DNA of 44,977 nt from Lachnospiraceae bacterium (GCA_017626095.1 JAGAJL010000005.1:1-44977); one strand, 5' to 3'. Numbered from the stretch's first letter, positions 10,470-20,380 are shown. Notes: a model not told the origin generated them from the sequence alone. Numbers and translations: made by a program.

Positions 10470-13400
10470 TTACTCATTATCATCAACGTCTGCATCGTCA
10501 TCAAATGCTTCTTCTTCGACATTTACTATCTCTTCGGATTCATCATCAAATTCCTGCTTCTGATATCCTAAAGCACCTAATTCACGATTATCATACTCAT
10601 ATCTCTTTGAGTCGCCTTCTAATTCGCGGCGGATTTCAGCATTGCCGTAATCCAAAGTCTCTCTCAATTCCACTTCTTCCCGGTCTTCATTCAACACTTT
10701 GACGTCCAGACCAAGTGACTGTAATTCTTTGAGCATAACCTTGAATGATTCCGGAATACCGGGTTCAGGGATATTATCACCTTTAATAATCGCTTCGTAA
10801 GTCTTAACACGACCGATTACATCATCGGATTTAACCGTTAAGATTTCCTGCAATGTGTATGCGGCACCGTATGCTTCCAATGCCCATACCTCCATCTCAC
10901 CGAAACGCTGACCACCGAACTGTGCTTTACCACCGAGGGGCTGCTGTGTAACCAATGAGTAAGGACCTGTAGAACGTGCATGAATTTTATCGTCTACCAG
11001 GTGATGAAGTTTTAAGTAATGCATGTGTCCGATTGTTACGGGCGAATCGAAATATTCACCGGTACGACCGTCACGAAGTCTTACTTTACCATCTCTTGAA
11101 ATCGGAACACCTTTCCATAATTCTCTGTGATCTCTGTTATCAGATAAATACTGTAATACTTCCGGTAATAATTCATCTTTGTGTTTTGCTTCGAATTCTT
11201 CCCATGACAGATTTACATAGTCATTGGCAAGATCCAAAGTATCCATGATGTCGCTTTCTTTAGCACCGTCAAATACCGGTGTTGCTACATTGAAGCCCAA
11301 TGCTTTTGCAGCTAAAGAAAGGTGAATTTCCAATACCTGTCCGATATTCATACGGGAAGGTACGCCCAAAGGATTTAATACGATATCCAACGGACGACCA
11401 TTGGGCAGATAAGGCATATCTTCTACCGGTAATACCCTTGAAACGACACCCTTGTTACCATGACGACCGGCCATCTTATCACCGACAGAAATCTTTCTCT
11501 TCTGTGCAATGTAAATTCGAACAGCCTGGTTGACACCGGGCGCTAATTCGTCTCCATTTTCTCTTGTAAATACTTTTGCATCTACAACGATACCATATTC
11601 ACCATGAGGTACTTTTAAGGAAGTATCTCTGACATCTTTTGCCTTCTCACCAAAGATTGCCCGAAGGAGTCTTTCTTCGGCAGTCAGTTCTGTTTCTCCC
11701 TTAGGAGTAACTTTACCAACTAAAATATCGTTTGCACGAACTTCTGCACCGATACGGATAATACCTCTTTCATCAAGGTCTTTTAACGCATCTTCACCGA
11801 CACCGGGAACATCGCGTGTAAGTTCTTCCGCACCAAGCTTGGTGTCACGTGCTTCTGTTTCGTATTCTTCAATATGAACGGATGTATAAACATCATCCTG
11901 TACTAATCTTTCACTTAATAATACCGCGTCTTCGTAGTTGTAGCCTTCCCAGGTCATGAAACCGATCAACGGGTTTTTACCAAGTGCTAACTCGCCCTGA
12001 CTTGTTGAAGGACCGTCTGCGATAACCTGACCTGCTGCTACGTGATTACCCTTGAATACAATCGGGATCTGATTGTAGCAGTTTGACTGGTTACTTCTTG
12101 CAAACTTTGTAAGATGATATGTTTCCTGTTCTCCATCATCATAAGTCATGCGAATTTCTTTAGAAGAAACATAATCAATCGTGCCGGCTTTTTTTGCAAC
12201 CACGCAAACACCGGAGTCAACCGCTGCTTTTGTCTCAATACCGGTTCCTACAACAGGTGCTTCCGTAAATAAAAGCGGAACAGCCTGACGCTGCATGTTG
12301 GAACCCATCAGGGCACGGTTTGCATCGTCGTTTTGTAAGAACGGAATCAGGGCTGTCGCAACAGAGAAAATCATCTTGGGAGATACATCCATGTAATCCA
12401 TCATGGCCTTGGGGTATTCCTGTGTCTCTTCTTTGTATCGGCCGGAAATCATATTTCTCTTGAAATGTCCCTGCTCATCTAATGGCTCTGAAGCCTGTGC
12501 TACATGATAGTTATCTTCTTCATCGGCTGTCATATAAACAACTTCATCCGTAACCACCGGATTTGCCGGATCGGATTTATCAATCTTGCGGTAAGGTGCT
12601 TCCACAAAACCATATTCATTAATTCTTGCATAAGAAGCAAGTGAGTTAATCAAACCGATGTTGGGACCTTCAGGTGTCTCAATCGGGCACATTCTGCCGT
12701 AATGAGAATAGTGAACGTCTCGAACCTCGAATCCGGCACGGTCTCTTGACAAACCACCGGGTCCTAATGCTGACAAACGTCTCTTATGTGTCAACTCACC
12801 GAGCGGATTGTTCTGATCCATAAACTGAGACAGCTGTGAAGAACCAAAGAATTCTTTTACTGCAGCCTGTACCGGTTTAATATTGATCAATGCCTGAGGT
12901 GAAACATCACCGGCATCGTGTGTCGTCATTCTTTCACGAACAACTCTTTCTAATCTGGTAAGACCTACACGATACTGATTCTGTAACAATTCACCTACTG
13001 CACGGATACGTCTGTTGCCCAAATGGTCAATGTCATCGTCATTTCCAATACCGTATTCCAGATGAATATTGTAGTTAATAGAAGCAATGATATCTTCTTT
13101 GGTAATATGCTTGGGAATCAGATCCGCTACATTTCTCTTGATAGCATCAGCTAACTCTTCAGGCTTGTCACTGCATTCTTCCATAATCTGCTGAAGAACA
13201 GGGAAATAAACAAGCTCTGTGATGCCAAGTTCCTTGGGATTGCAATCCACGAAACTTGTGATATCAACCATCATATTGGATAAAACTTTTACCTTTTTCT
13301 CTTCTGTCTGAATATAGACATAAGGAACAGCCGCATTCTGAATCTGGTCTGCCAATTCTGCAGAAACTACAGTATCTGCTGCAGCAATCAGCTCACCGGT

Positions 13401-14327
13401 ATAAGGATCTACAACATCCTCAGCAAGAGCATGATTCTTAATACGGTTTTTCAGCATCAATTTCTTGTTGAATTTGTAACGTCCAACTTTTGCAAGGTCA
13501 TATCTTCTGGGGTCAAAAAACATGGCTGTAATCAAGCTTTCCGCACTGTCAACGGACAAAGGCTCACCGGGACGGATTTTTTTGTATAACTCTAATAAAC
13601 CTTCTTCGTAACTACCTTCCGGATTTTTCTCCGTAATGGAAGGATCTTTTGCGAAGCTGGCTTCAATCTTGGGCTCATCGCCGAATAATTCACGGATTTC
13701 TGTATTGGTGCCAATACCTAAAGCACGGATAAATACAGTAATCGGAACTTTTCTGGTTCTATCGACACGAACACTGAAAACATCATTGGAATCGGTTTCG
13801 TACTCTAACCATGCACCACGATTCGGAATAACGGTACAAGAATATAACTCTTTACCGATTTTATCATGTGCAATACCATAATAAATACCGGGAGAACGTA
13901 CCAACTGGCTTACGATTACACGTTCTGCACCGTTAATTACAAATGTACCTGTGTCTGTCATCAAAGGAAGATCACCCATGAAAATCTCATGTTCACTGAT
14001 TTCCTTTTTCTCTTTGTTGTAGAAACGTACTTTTACTTTTAATGGTGCTGCGTAAGTTGCATCTCTCTCCTTGCATTTTTCAATAGAATACTTTACGTCG
14101 TCCTTGCATAACTCGTAATCCGTGAATTCCAAGCTCAGATGACCAGAATAATCTGTGATTGGAGAGATATCCTCAAAAACTTCCTTCAGTCCTTCTTTTA
14201 AGAACCAATCGTAGGAGTCCTTCTGAACCTCGATGAGATTCGGCATCTCTAATACTTCATTCTGTCTCTGATAAGTCATTCGTACGTCTTTACCGGATGC
14301 GATTGGACGTATTCTGTTCTTTTCCAT
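10470..14327 (-). CDS. rpoB: RNA polymerase subunit beta
   Basis: This is a beta subunit of about 1285 residues. The rifampicin region (about residues 490-525, [17 protein letters not shown] then [14 protein letters not shown]) matches the sensitive sequence at the classical D, H and S positions. The C-terminus has the beta clamp regions and an acidic tail. Two starts are possible. ATG 14333 has GGGGTG only 2 bases away, whereas ATG 14327 ([10 protein letters not shown]) has it at 8 bases, so I prefer 14327. The gene has its own promoter after the rplL terminator and is followed by rpoC. Confidence 0.97.
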   Translation of the reverse strand: MEKNRIRPIASGKDVRMTYQRQNEVLEMPNLIEVQKDSYDWFLKEGLKEVFEDISPITDYSGHLSLEFTDYELCKDDVKYSIEKCKERDATYAAPLKVKVRFYNKEKKEISEHEIFMGDLPLMTDTGTFVINGAERVIVSQLVRSPGIYYGIAHDKIGKELYSCTVIPNRGAWLEYETDSNDVFSVRVDRTRKVPITVFIRALGIGTNTEIRELFGDEPKIEASFAKDPSITEKNPEGSYEEGLLELYKKIRPGEPLSVDSAESLITAMFFDPRRYDLAKVGRYKFNKKLMLKNRIKNHALAEDVVDPYTGELIAAADTVVSAELADQIQNAAVPYVYIQTEEKKVKVLSNMMVDITSFVDCNPKELGITELVYFPVLQQIMEECSDKPEELADAIKRNVADLIPKHITKEDIIASINYNIHLEYGIGNDDDIDHLGNRRIRAVGELLQNQYRVGLTRLERVVRERMTTHDAGDVSPQALINIKPVQAAVKEFFGSSQLSQFMDQNNPLGELTHKRRLSALGPGGLSRDRAGFEVRDVHYSHYGRMCPIETPEGPNIGLINSLASYARINEYGFVEAPYRKIDKSDPANPVVTDEVVYMTADEEDNYHVAQASEPLDEQGHFKRNMISGRYKEETQEYPKAMMDYMDVSPKMIFSVATALIPFLQNDDANRALMGSNMQRQAVPLLFTEAPVVGTGIETKAAVDSGVCVVAKKAGTIDYVSSKEIRMTYDDGEQETYHLTKFARSNQSNCYNQIPIVFKGNHVAAGQVIADGPSTSQGELALGKNPLIGFMTWEGYNYEDAVLLSERLVQDDVYTSVHIEEYETEARDTKLGAEELTRDVPGVGEDALKDLDERGIIRIGAEVRANDILVGKVTPKGETELTAEERLLRAIFGEKAKDVRDTSLKVPHGEYGIVVDAKVFTRENGDELAPGVNQAVRIYIAQKRKISVGDKMAGRHGNKGVVSRVLPVEDMPYLPNGRPLDIVLNPLGVPSRMNIGQVLEIHLSLAAKALGFNVATPVFDGAKESDIMDTLDLANDYVNLSWEEFEAKHKDELLPEVLQYLSDNRDHRELWKGVPISRDGKVRLRDGRTGEYFDSPVTIGHMHYLKLHHLVDDKIHARSTGPYSLVTQQPLGGKAQFGGQRFGEMEVWALEAYGAAYTLQEILTVKSDDVIGRVKTYEAIIKGDNIPEPGIPESFKVMLKELQSLGLDVKVLNEDREEVELRETLDYGNAEIRRELEGDSKRYEYDNRELGALGYQKQEFDDESEEIVNVEEEAFDDDADVDDNE

Positions 14328-14418
14328 TGACATTTCACCCCGTTCTTTCTATTTGTCAAATCATCTTCCTTGCAAAATTGCATAGAAAGACCTATTACAC
14401 CACAATAGTGCATTATCC

Positions 14419-14447
14419 ATAATACTACAAACCATTTAGGGAGTCAA
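14419..14447 (-). promoter_or_regulatory. Sigma-A promoter of rpoB-rpoC
   Basis: TTGACT (14447-14442) and TATTAT (14424-14419) with a 17-bp spacer lie about 90 bases upstream of rpoB, past the rplL terminator. Confidence 0.7.
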
Positions 14448-14483
14448 TCAGAATTTTGGTAAAATAAAGAAATTTTAATAATT

Positions 14484-14526
14484 ATAATATTGGGGGCAAA
14501 AGGTATTTTGACCCCCTGATACCAAG
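14484..14526. repeat. Dispersed palindromic repeat, copy 1
   Basis: The segment TATAATATTGGGGGCAAAAG continues to TTTTGACCCCCTGATACCAA. GGGG-CAAAA pairs with TTTTG-CCCC across a 4-base turn. Closely related copies occur at 23092-23166 and 29369-29412, always intergenic. This copy sits between rplL and rpoB, upstream of the rpoB promoter. Confidence 0.75.
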
Positions 14527-14539
14527 AAACATAAGAATT

Positions 14540-14596
14540 GAAAAAATGTGAAAGAGCTGCCCCCTGCTTCGCATTTGAAACACCGAACAGCTCTTT
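14540..14596 (-). terminator. Terminator of rplJ-rplL
   Basis: AAAGAGCTG (14588-14596 read in reverse) pairs perfectly with its complement at 14551-14559 and is followed by CACATTTTTT on the minus strand, 28 bases past rplL. The loop is long (28 bases). Confidence 0.75.
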
Positions 14597-14623
14597 GATT
14601 TACATCATGAAACGAGTTGCCAA

Positions 14624-15001
14624 TTACTTAAGAGTAACTTTAGCGCCTTCTGCTTCTAATTTAGCTTTGATATCTTCAGCTTCTTCTTTAGATGCACCCT
14701 CTTTTAATACTTTAGGAGCGCCATCAACTACGTCTTTAGCTTCTTTTAAGCCAAGGCCTGTAGCTTCACGAACAACTTTAATAACTTTAACTTTGTTAGG
14801 GCCAACTTCTGTTAACTCTACATCAAATTCTGTTTTTTCTTCAGCTGCGCCTGCCGCGTCTCCGCCAGCTGCTGCAACTACAACGCCTGCTGCTGCAGAT
14901 ACGCCGAATTCTTCTTCACAAGCTTTTACTAAATCATTTAATTCTAATACTGATAATTCTTTAATAGCATCAATAAATTCTGCTGTTGTTAATTTTGCCA
15001 T
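14624..15001 (-). CDS. rplL: 50S ribosomal protein L7/L12
   Basis: This 125-residue stalk protein begins [20 protein letters not shown], with an Ala/Gly hinge (about 38-58) and the C-terminal factor-binding domain ([23 protein letters not shown]). It recruits translation GTPases, including the EF-Tu and EF-G encoded downstream. I chose the start at 15001 because GGAGG lies 8 bases upstream; a longer reading would include that site. It lies 40 bases after rplJ. Confidence 0.97.
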   Translation of the reverse strand: MAKLTTAEFIDAIKELSVLELNDLVKACEEEFGVSAAAGVVVAAAGGDAAGAAEEKTEFDVELTEVGPNKVKVIKVVREATGLGLKEAKDVVDGAPKVLKEGASKEEAEDIKAKLEAEGAKVTLK

Positions 15002-15041
15002 TTTTGTTTCCTCCATTTAAAAATTTTAAAAATTGTTTCGA

Positions 15042-15608
15042 TTATTCAGCAGGTGTTTCTGCTGTTTCTTCTGCTGCAGGTACTTCCTCAGCAGGTGCTT
15101 CCTCTGCTGCAGGTGCTGCTACTGCGCCACCCTGTTCTGCGATCTGATTAAGAACGCGAGCCAGATTAGCGATAGGTGACTGTAAGCTTCCAAGTAATTT
15201 GGAGAGCAATACTTCTCTGCTGGGAATAGATGCGATTGCAGAAATTCCGTTTGCATCATAAGCTGTACCTTCTACGACACCGCCTTTGATTTCAAGAGCC
15301 TGAATTTCTTTTGCATACTTTCCAAGAATTCTTGCGGGAGCTGTTGCATCATCCTTGGAAACTGCGATAGCGCTGGGTCCTTCAAGATAAGGAGCAAGTG
15401 CCTCGAAATCAGTTCCTTTGAATGCGAAATTCATGTAAGTGTTTTTGTATACTTTGTAAGTAACACCAGCTTCACGCATTTCTTTACGAAGCTTTGTATC
15501 CTGTTCAACTGTTAATCCACGATAGTCAACTAAAACTGCTGACTGTGCATCTTTGATGAGTTCAGAAATCTCAGCTACGATAGGCTGTTTTAATTCGATC
15601 TTTGCCAT
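15042..15608 (-). CDS. rplJ: 50S ribosomal protein L10
   Basis: This 188-residue protein starts MAKIELKQPIVAEISELIKD and carries the VDYRGLTVEQ and VYKNTYMNFA segments of L10. The extended Ala/Glu/Pro C-terminus (about 160-188) is longer than in E. coli but common in Lachnospiraceae. L10 anchors L7/L12 dimers to 23S rRNA. It is preceded by an L10 leader with an attenuator, so excess L10 should switch off its own transcript. Confidence 0.97.
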   Translation of the reverse strand: MAKIELKQPIVAEISELIKDAQSAVLVDYRGLTVEQDTKLRKEMREAGVTYKVYKNTYMNFAFKGTDFEALAPYLEGPSAIAVSKDDATAPARILGKYAKEIQALEIKGGVVEGTAYDANGISAIASIPSREVLLSKLLGSLQSPIANLARVLNQIAEQGGAVAAPAAEEAPAEEVPAAEETAETPAE

Positions 15609-15639
15609 TTTTCTTTTACCTCCTTATAGATTTTGTTGC

Positions 15640-15785
15640 CGATAGGAGTATTAAAAAAGCCTCCCGGAAGACCGGAAGGCAAAAAGTCTTTGATACTTTC
15701 TCTTTCCTCGGTAGGCGCTACGCTTATGTCTCAAGGACACCTACTGTCTTCGGCAATGTCTTTTTCAGACTTTGATAGATTATCA
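15640..15785 (-). ncRNA. L10 leader (ribosomal protein leader, attenuator)
   Basis: The 5' UTR of rplJ has the family features: a GTAGGTG / CGCCTAC stem around 15710-15755, an AAAGTCT / AGACTTT closing pairing and a terminator just before the gene. This matches the known L10(L12)4-binding leader that mimics 23S rRNA. Binding should favour the terminator at 15652-15680. Confidence 0.85.
15652..15680 (-). terminator. Attenuator terminator of the L10 leader
   Basis: GCCTTCCGG (minus strand, 15680-15672) and CCGGGAGGC (15667-15659) form a stem with a short TCTT loop, followed by TTTTTT. It stands 44 bases before rplJ. Confidence 0.85.
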
Positions 15786-15805
15786 CAAGTTCCTCTGTGT
15801 GTCAA
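15779..15805 (-). promoter_or_regulatory. Promoter of rplJ-rplL
   Basis: TTGACA (15805-15800) is followed after 15 bp by GATAAT (15784-15779) with an extended TGT before it. An alternative reading uses TAATCT with a 17-bp spacer. Either fits transcription starting at the 5' edge of the L10 leader. Confidence 0.6.
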
Positions 15806-15978
15806 GTGGCATTTTGAAATTAATGTGATCTTTTATAAACCATTTTGAAATATATGCAATTTTCGCATTCGAATATCCTTCTCTTTGCGTTTTGATATAT
15901 CTTTTATTCTCTCAATCTTTATCTTTCATACGCGCTTTTCATCATCATTATTTCTTTTTATTATACTCAAAATCATTT

Positions 15979-17613
15979 TCAATTAATTGCAGCTCCGGTT
16001 GCCGAATCCACAAACTTTCCAGTCGGAAGACCTGTCACAGGATCTAAAACCTGTCCGGATTTTTTGTCAATCAGAAGCGAAGCTCCCGTAGCCGGATCTG
16101 TAATTGTGGTCGTAGTTGCCGGCGGGTCCGGCACTCTTTCCACCGCCGCATAATTAATCGCCGGTCCTGTATAAGGCGTATTGGTAATGTTTCCTTCTGC
16201 ATCCAATGTCACATTCGGCGATATGCACTGCATATAATCCAATATTCTCTGTTTTTCCGCCCCGGTCTCCAAATCAGTGCGACAGTCATGCTGCTTTGCA
16301 GGAATAAATTGGCACTTCAGGTTTCCGTCCGCATCATAAACCACCTTAAACAATCCCGTATCCAGCGTTTTGGAATTAAACCAGAAATTACCCAGGCTGT
16401 AAATAATGGGGACATCATCAATATATTCAATATTTTGCAGGCAATGCGGATGATCTCCGATAATCAGATCCGCACCGGCTTTTACAAGCTTGGGTGCCTG
16501 ATCCGTCTGTGCCCAGTGAAGTTCATCGGTATTCTCAGTCCCCCAATGAATATAGACAACCGTCAAATCAACTTCATTCTCTACTTTTTCAATGGCATCT
16601 GTTAAATTCCGAAATTCTTCCTCGGTATAACATCGAAACGTACCGGGGATCCCATCCGTTGCGCCTTTTGTATCAGGCATCGCATTCCGCTCTACCTGTG
16701 TTGCAGACAAAAACGCAATTTTTCTACCATTGATGTCTGCCGCATAAGCCGCAGATGCTTCCGAAAGATTTCGCCCTGCACCGACATATGCAATCCCCTC
16801 GCCTTTCAAAATATCCAAAGTATCTAATAACGCATCCTCTCCATAATCATAGACATGATTGTTTGCCAATGACACAAGATCCACGCCCATGTCAGACAAC
16901 AATCCAACATTGGAAGGATTACTTCGAAATGTGTATGTTTTTCCTGCAAGCGGAGTTCCCCTGTCGGAATATGCAAATTCATTGTTCACCATACAGATAT
17001 CTGCATTTCTCATCTCTGAAAGAAGTTTTTCATCCACGGAGCTTTCAATATTACCGCCCCGTGATTGCAATGCCGACATATTGGCAAAAGCATCATAAAA
17101 ACAGATATCTCCTGTAAATACCATCGTGACATCTTTGATTGTTTCCGCTTCCGCCAAACCGGATTCGGCTGACGTATCCGTCATTTCTCCATCTTTTGAC
17201 ATTCCATCCTGCGTCACAGCAGAATTCGCATCAGAAGCACCATTTGAGCCAGAAGCATCATTTGCATCTGAAGCATCACTTGCACTCGTATCATTCTCCG
17301 TCCCGTCTACCACCGTCACTTCCAAATTTTCTGTCTGTGTTGCAGAAGCGGCATCTTCAGTATTCCATTTAGCAGTTTCTAACCGGTTTATCCTTAAAAT
17401 GCCGTTATCCATCAACACGACAACCACAGTAAATACCAGAGCGCCCAGACAAGCAATCACCAGAAATAAAAGTGCAAATGCCTTTGTTTCCTTTTTTCGG
17501 CGGCGTTTCTTCCTATTAGATACCATTTCTGCCTTTGCAGTTGTGTTTATATCTTTTTTTATACTCGACTTATTATTTGGTTTCCCCTTTGAATTCCCAG
17601 TTTTTTCTTTCAT
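15979..17613 (-). CDS. CapA-family membrane-anchored protein (PGA_cap metallophosphatase fold)
   Basis: This 544-residue protein has a basic cytoplasmic N-terminus, one membrane segment (about 46-68, FALLFLVIACLGALVFTVVV) and a low-complexity Ser/Asp/Ala linker (about 105-145). A CapA/PGA_cap domain follows: FTGDICF about 168, SLANNHVYDYG about 250, HWGTE, GDHPHCLQN about 384, YSLGNFWF. The C-terminal tail repeats DPATGA / DPVTGLPTG / DSATGA. Such extracellular proteins act on poly-gamma-glutamate or related polymers, though the substrate here is unknown. I use ATG 17613 with GAGG six bases upstream rather than a TTG at 17646. The gene interrupts the usually continuous rplK-rplA-rplJ-rplL order. 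Confidence 0.85.
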   Translation of the reverse strand: MKEKTGNSKGKPNNKSSIKKDINTTAKAEMVSNRKKRRRKKETKAFALLFLVIACLGALVFTVVVVLMDNGILRINRLETAKWNTEDAASATQTENLEVTVVDGTENDTSASDASDANDASGSNGASDANSAVTQDGMSKDGEMTDTSAESGLAEAETIKDVTMVFTGDICFYDAFANMSALQSRGGNIESSVDEKLLSEMRNADICMVNNEFAYSDRGTPLAGKTYTFRSNPSNVGLLSDMGVDLVSLANNHVYDYGEDALLDTLDILKGEGIAYVGAGRNLSEASAAYAADINGRKIAFLSATQVERNAMPDTKGATDGIPGTFRCYTEEEFRNLTDAIEKVENEVDLTVVYIHWGTENTDELHWAQTDQAPKLVKAGADLIIGDHPHCLQNIEYIDDVPIIYSLGNFWFNSKTLDTGLFKVVYDADGNLKCQFIPAKQHDCRTDLETGAEKQRILDYMQCISPNVTLDAEGNITNTPYTGPAINYAAVERVPDPPATTTTITDPATGASLLIDKKSGQVLDPVTGLPTGKFVDSATGAAIN

Positions 17614-17777
17614 AACCAACCTCAACCGTCTTGAATTTCCACCCAATTAAAATACTCTCATTTATCACTCTTTACGCATGCAAAAATCATATTTTTGTCT
17701 TCATGCATTTTAAACCTCAACCAATCTATAGACACCTCATACCACTATCAAATGCTATATTGCATTATTTCATTTCG

Positions 17778-17833
17778 CATTGTGTATTTGGCATTGTGTA
17801 TTTGTCATTGCGCATTTGGCATTCAACATCCGG
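17778..17833. repeat. 14-bp tandem repeat, four units
   Basis: Four consecutive 14-bp units follow CATTGTGTATTTGG; the first two differ by one base and the third and fourth are increasingly diverged. They lie between capA and the rplA terminator, with no gene on either strand. Function unknown. The rest of the 17614-17923 gap is AT-rich with no clear signal. Confidence 0.7.
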
Positions 17834-17923
17834 CATACACCAAAACAAAATTTATTCATTCGTTCCAGCATATATGCAAATGATACTTTGTACTAACATC
17901 ATTATATCCCACATTGCCAAAAG

Positions 17924-17955
17924 AAAAAAGGACTTCCATAAAATGAAAGTCCTTT
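17924..17955 (-). terminator. Terminator of the rplK-rplA unit
   Basis: AAAGGACTT (minus strand, 17955-17947) pairs perfectly with AAGTCCTTT (17935-17927) and is followed by TTTCTTTT. It is 32 bases past the rplA stop. Confidence 0.85.
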
Positions 17956-17987
17956 GTATCTCATAAAATCACAATCGCAAGATGCAA

Positions 17988-18677
17988 TTAGAATTTAGCA
18001 ACGCTAACCTTTACACCGGGTCCCATTGTAGGAGCTAAAGAAATGCTCTTTAAATACTGACCTTTTAATGTGCTGGGTTTTGCTTTTACAATAGCATCCA
18101 TTAATGCATCGAAGTTCTGCTGTAACTGCTCTTCTGAGAAAGAAGCTTTTCCGATCGGGCAGTGAATGATATTAGCCTTGTCTAATCTGTATTCGATCTT
18201 ACCTGCTTTGATATCATTGATTGCTTTTGTAACGTCCATTGTTACAGTTCCGGCTTTCGGGTTGGGCATTAAACCTTTCGGTCCTAATACTTTACCGAGA
18301 CGACCTACAACACCCATCATATCAGGTGTAGCAACTACTACGTCGAAATCAAGCCATCCATCATTCTGAATCTTCGGAATTAATTCGTCGCCGCCTACGT
18401 AATCTGCGCCTGCAGCTTCTGCTTCGTTTAATTTCTCACCTTTTGCAAATACTAAAACTTTTACAGTTTTACCGGTACCGTTGGGTAATACAACAGCACC
18501 ACGGATCTGCTGATCTGCGTGACGACCATCACAACCTGTTCTGATGTGAACTTCGATTGTCTCGTCAAATTTTGCTGTAGCAACTTTCTTAGCTAATGCG
18601 ATAGCTTCGGGTGCTTCATATAATGTAGCACGGTCAATTGCTTTTGCAGCGTCTTGATATTTCTTACCATGTTTCAT
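17988..18677 (-). CDS. rplA: 50S ribosomal protein L1
   Basis: This 229-residue protein begins [20 protein letters not shown]. It has the [20 protein letters not shown] and GKIEYRLDK motifs of L1, which forms the mobile stalk at the tRNA exit site and represses its own operon by binding mRNA. Length is normal. It follows rplK by 64 bases, and that spacer contains a candidate L1-binding fold. Confidence 0.97.
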   Translation of the reverse strand: MKHGKKYQDAAKAIDRATLYEAPEAIALAKKVATAKFDETIEVHIRTGCDGRHADQQIRGAVVLPNGTGKTVKVLVFAKGEKLNEAEAAGADYVGGDELIPKIQNDGWLDFDVVVATPDMMGVVGRLGKVLGPKGLMPNPKAGTVTMDVTKAINDIKAGKIEYRLDKANIIHCPIGKASFSEEQLQQNFDALMDAIVKAKPSTLKGQYLKSISLAPTMGPGVKVSVAKF

Positions 18678-18692
18678 TTTGTTTTCCTCCTT

Positions 18693-18734
18693 GTGGTGGT
18701 GACGGGATCAACCGGAAACCGGGAACCCTCCCAC
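18693..18734 (-). promoter_or_regulatory. Candidate L1-binding leader, copy upstream of rplA
   Basis: The RNA reads TGTGGGAGGGTTCCC ... ATCCCGTCACCACCAC. GTGG/CCAC and GGG/CCC pairings flank an internal loop, and GGTTTCCGG caps it. The same frame is found upstream of rplK. It ends just before the AAGGAGG of rplA, so bound L1 could block translation. Assignment to L1 is inferred from gene identity and the duplication. Confidence 0.55.
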
Positions 18735-18741
18735 ATAATCA

Positions 18742-19167
18742 TTAATCTTCTACGGTGATACCCATACTTCTTGCAGTACCTGCAATCATGCTCATAGCAG
18801 CTTCTAAGCTACCTGCATTTAAATCGGGCATTTTGGTTTCAGCAATCTTCTGAAGATCTGCTTTAGAAATCTTTGCAACTTTTGTCTTATTCGGAACACC
18901 TGAACCTGATTTGATGTTGCAGGCTTTCTTTAATAAAACTGCTGCCGGGGGAGTTTTGGTAACAAAACTGAAACTTCTGTCAGCATAAACAGTAATAACT
19001 ACGGGAACAATTGTGTCACCCATATCTGCTGTTTTTGCGTTGAACTGTTTTGTAAACTCAACGATGTTTACGCCGTGCTGTCCAAGAGCAGGACCAACAG
19101 GCGGAGCCGGTGTAGCTTTGCCGGCTGCGATTTGTAACTTAATATAGCCTTCTACTTTCTTTGCCAT
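18742..19167 (-). CDS. rplK: 50S ribosomal protein L11
   Basis: This 141-residue protein begins [20 protein letters not shown]. The proline-rich [13 protein letters not shown] thiostrepton-region segment and the C-terminal RNA-binding domain ending in [10 protein letters not shown] are intact. It organises the GTPase-associated centre. I chose the start at 19167 because AGGAGGTG lies just upstream; an extended reading to 19254 would run through the leader. Confidence 0.97.
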   Translation of the reverse strand: MAKKVEGYIKLQIAAGKATPAPPVGPALGQHGVNIVEFTKQFNAKTADMGDTIVPVVITVYADRSFSFVTKTPPAAVLLKKACNIKSGSGVPNKTKVAKISKADLQKIAETKMPDLNAGSLEAAMSMIAGTARSMGITVED

Positions 19168-19188
19168 TGTGGCACCTCCTAATAAAAT

Positions 19189-19220
19189 GTGGTAGTGGCG
19201 GGTCGTAGCACCCTCCCACA
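19189..19220 (-). promoter_or_regulatory. Candidate L1-binding leader, copy upstream of rplK
   Basis: The RNA reads TGTGGGAGGGTGCTACG then ACCCGCCACTACCAC. GTGG/CCAC and GGGT/ACCC stems enclose an internal loop. A small AGCTC/GAGCT hairpin sits directly 5' of it. The copy upstream of rplA shares TGTGGGAGGGT and CCCG-CAC-ACCAC. It would control both rplK and rplA if L1 binds. Confidence 0.55.
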
Positions 19221-19242
19221 GCTCGAAAAGAGCTACTTTGTA

Positions 19243-19271
19243 ACTATATTCCAAGTTGCAGTATTTTGCAA
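19243..19271 (-). promoter_or_regulatory. Promoter of rplK-rplA
   Basis: TTGCAA (19271-19266) and TATAGT (19248-19243) have a 17-bp spacer and lie just upstream of the candidate L1 leader, after nusG. Confidence 0.6.
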
Positions 19272-19292
19272 CCAGAAATCAAAATAAAAATA

Positions 19293-19808
19293 TTACATTT
19301 TGCGGACATCCGAATATGCAATTTCAACAGGTGTTTCTCTTCCGAACATTTCGAAAGCAACTCTGACAGACTGTTTGCTATCGTCCATTCTCTGAACAAT
19401 ACCAACCGAATCCTGCCATGCACCTGAAATAGCAACTACGGTATCGCCAACGCCAAAATCGACTTTCACTTTGCTTGTATGTCCTTCGAAAGGTCTCATT
19501 TCCTCTTCGGTAAGCGGAACCGGTTTACTTCCAGGACCAACAAAGCCGGTCACACCACGTGTATTTCTTACAACATACCAGGTGTCATCATTCATAACCA
19601 TCTTGATCAATACATAGCCCGGGAGCATTTTTTTGGTAACAGTTTTCTTGTCACCATTTCTTGTCTCCTGAACATCTTCCAACGGAACTCTGACTTCTAA
19701 AATCTCTTCCTGTAAGTGTCTGTTCTCAATGGTTTTTTCAATATTGGCTTTAACTTTGTTTTCATATCCTGAGTACGTATGAACTACATACCAATTTGCT
19801 TCTGCCAT
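19293..19808 (-). CDS. nusG: Transcription termination/antitermination factor NusG
   Basis: This 171-residue protein begins MAEANWYVVHTYSGYENKVK and has the NGN domain, including KKMLPGYVLIKM and GVTGFVGPG. A C-terminal KOW domain (VGDTVVAISGAWQDSVGIVQ) follows. It binds RNA polymerase (the rpoB and rpoC products) and modulates pausing and termination. It starts 15 bases after secE. Confidence 0.97.
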   Translation of the reverse strand: MAEANWYVVHTYSGYENKVKANIEKTIENRHLQEEILEVRVPLEDVQETRNGDKKTVTKKMLPGYVLIKMVMNDDTWYVVRNTRGVTGFVGPGSKPVPLTEEEMRPFEGHTSKVKVDFGVGDTVVAISGAWQDSVGIVQRMDDSKQSVRVAFEMFGRETPVEIAYSDVRKM

Positions 19809-19823
19809 TCTTTTTCCCTCACT

Positions 19824-20033
19824 CTACATTGTCAAGAAATTAACACCGTACTGAACGATTGTGTCAATTAAAGCGATCAATAAACCTAAAACAATCGAAA
19901 CAACCGATACAGTAATCGTCTGTTTTACAATTTCCATTTTATCGGGCCAGATTACTTTTTTGAACTCTGCTTTTACACCTTCAAAAAACGAAACCGGTTT
20001 AGATTGATTTTGGCTGTTATTTGTTTCTCCCAT
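19824..20033 (-). CDS. secE: Preprotein translocase subunit SecE
   Basis: This 69-residue single-span membrane protein has the amphipathic segment EFKKVIWPDKMEIVKQT and one transmembrane helix (about 42-63), the short Gram-positive form. It stabilises SecY. It lies between rpmG and nusG, the standard order. Confidence 0.95.
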   Translation of the reverse strand: MGETNNSQNQSKPVSFFEGVKAEFKKVIWPDKMEIVKQTITVSVVSIVLGLLIALIDTIVQYGVNFLTM

Positions 20034-20059
20034 AATATCACTTCCTCGTCAAAAACGGA

Positions 20060-20209
20060 TTATTTAGTTTCTTTGTGTAATGTATGAGTCTTGCAGAATT
20101 TACAATATTTCTTTGTTTCCATTCTGTCGGGATGTGTCTTCTTATCCTTTGTCATATTGTAATTACGGTTTTTGCACTCTGTACAAGCCAATGTAATTTT
20201 TGTACGCAT
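20060..20209 (-). CDS. rpmG: 50S ribosomal protein L33, zinc-binding form
   Basis: This 49-residue protein begins [17 protein letters not shown] and has CTEC and CKFC pairs that bind zinc, so it is the C+ form. The start at 20209 has GGAGGTGG upstream; the longer frame to 20371 is not needed. It is the first gene of the rpmG-secE-nusG unit. Confidence 0.95.
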   Translation of the reverse strand: MRTKITLACTECKNRNYNMTKDKKTHPDRMETKKYCKFCKTHTLHKETK

Positions 20210-20262
20210 TCTTTCCACCTCCGCGTGCCTTTTGCATATTATATATAGAAGAGAAATCTCAT

Positions 20263-20288
20263 TTTGAGCACAAAAAAAAGAGCTCAAA
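20263..20288 (-). other. Leader hairpin of the rpmG-secE-nusG transcript
   Basis: TTTGAGC (minus strand, 20288-20282) and GCTCAAA (20269-20263) form a perfect 7-bp stem around a U-rich loop in the 5' UTR, just downstream of the promoter. No U-tract follows, so it is not a terminator. A stability or regulatory role is possible. Confidence 0.35.
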
Positions 20289-20305
20289 CCTCTTCCCACT
20301 GTCCT

Positions 20306-20334
20306 ACTATAACATAGGAATATAGCTTCGTCAA
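20306..20334 (-). promoter_or_regulatory. Sigma-A promoter of rpmG-secE-nusG
   Basis: TTGACG (20334-20329) and TATAGT (20311-20306), spacer 17 bp, give a leader of about 90 bases. Confidence 0.75.
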
Positions 20335-20380
20335 TAATATTTTTCCCAATTTTGCTTGCAAATGTGCGCAAATAATGCTA

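Noticed and set aside
12760-12850. Rifampicin-resistance substitution in RpoB
   Set aside because: The classical D, H and S positions match the sensitive sequence.
14624-14900. Large plus-strand ORFs antisense to ribosomal and rpo genes
   Set aside because: They are reverse-strand shadows of highly conserved genes and have no ribosome sites.
17778-17833. Short regular repeats as a CRISPR array
   Set aside because: Units are 14 bp, directly adjacent with no spacers and no cas genes nearby; it is a plain tandem repeat.
20210-20371. N-terminal extension of L33 in the long reading frame
   Set aside because: The standard 49-residue protein starts at 20209 behind GGAGGTGG; the extension covers the leader hairpin and the promoter.
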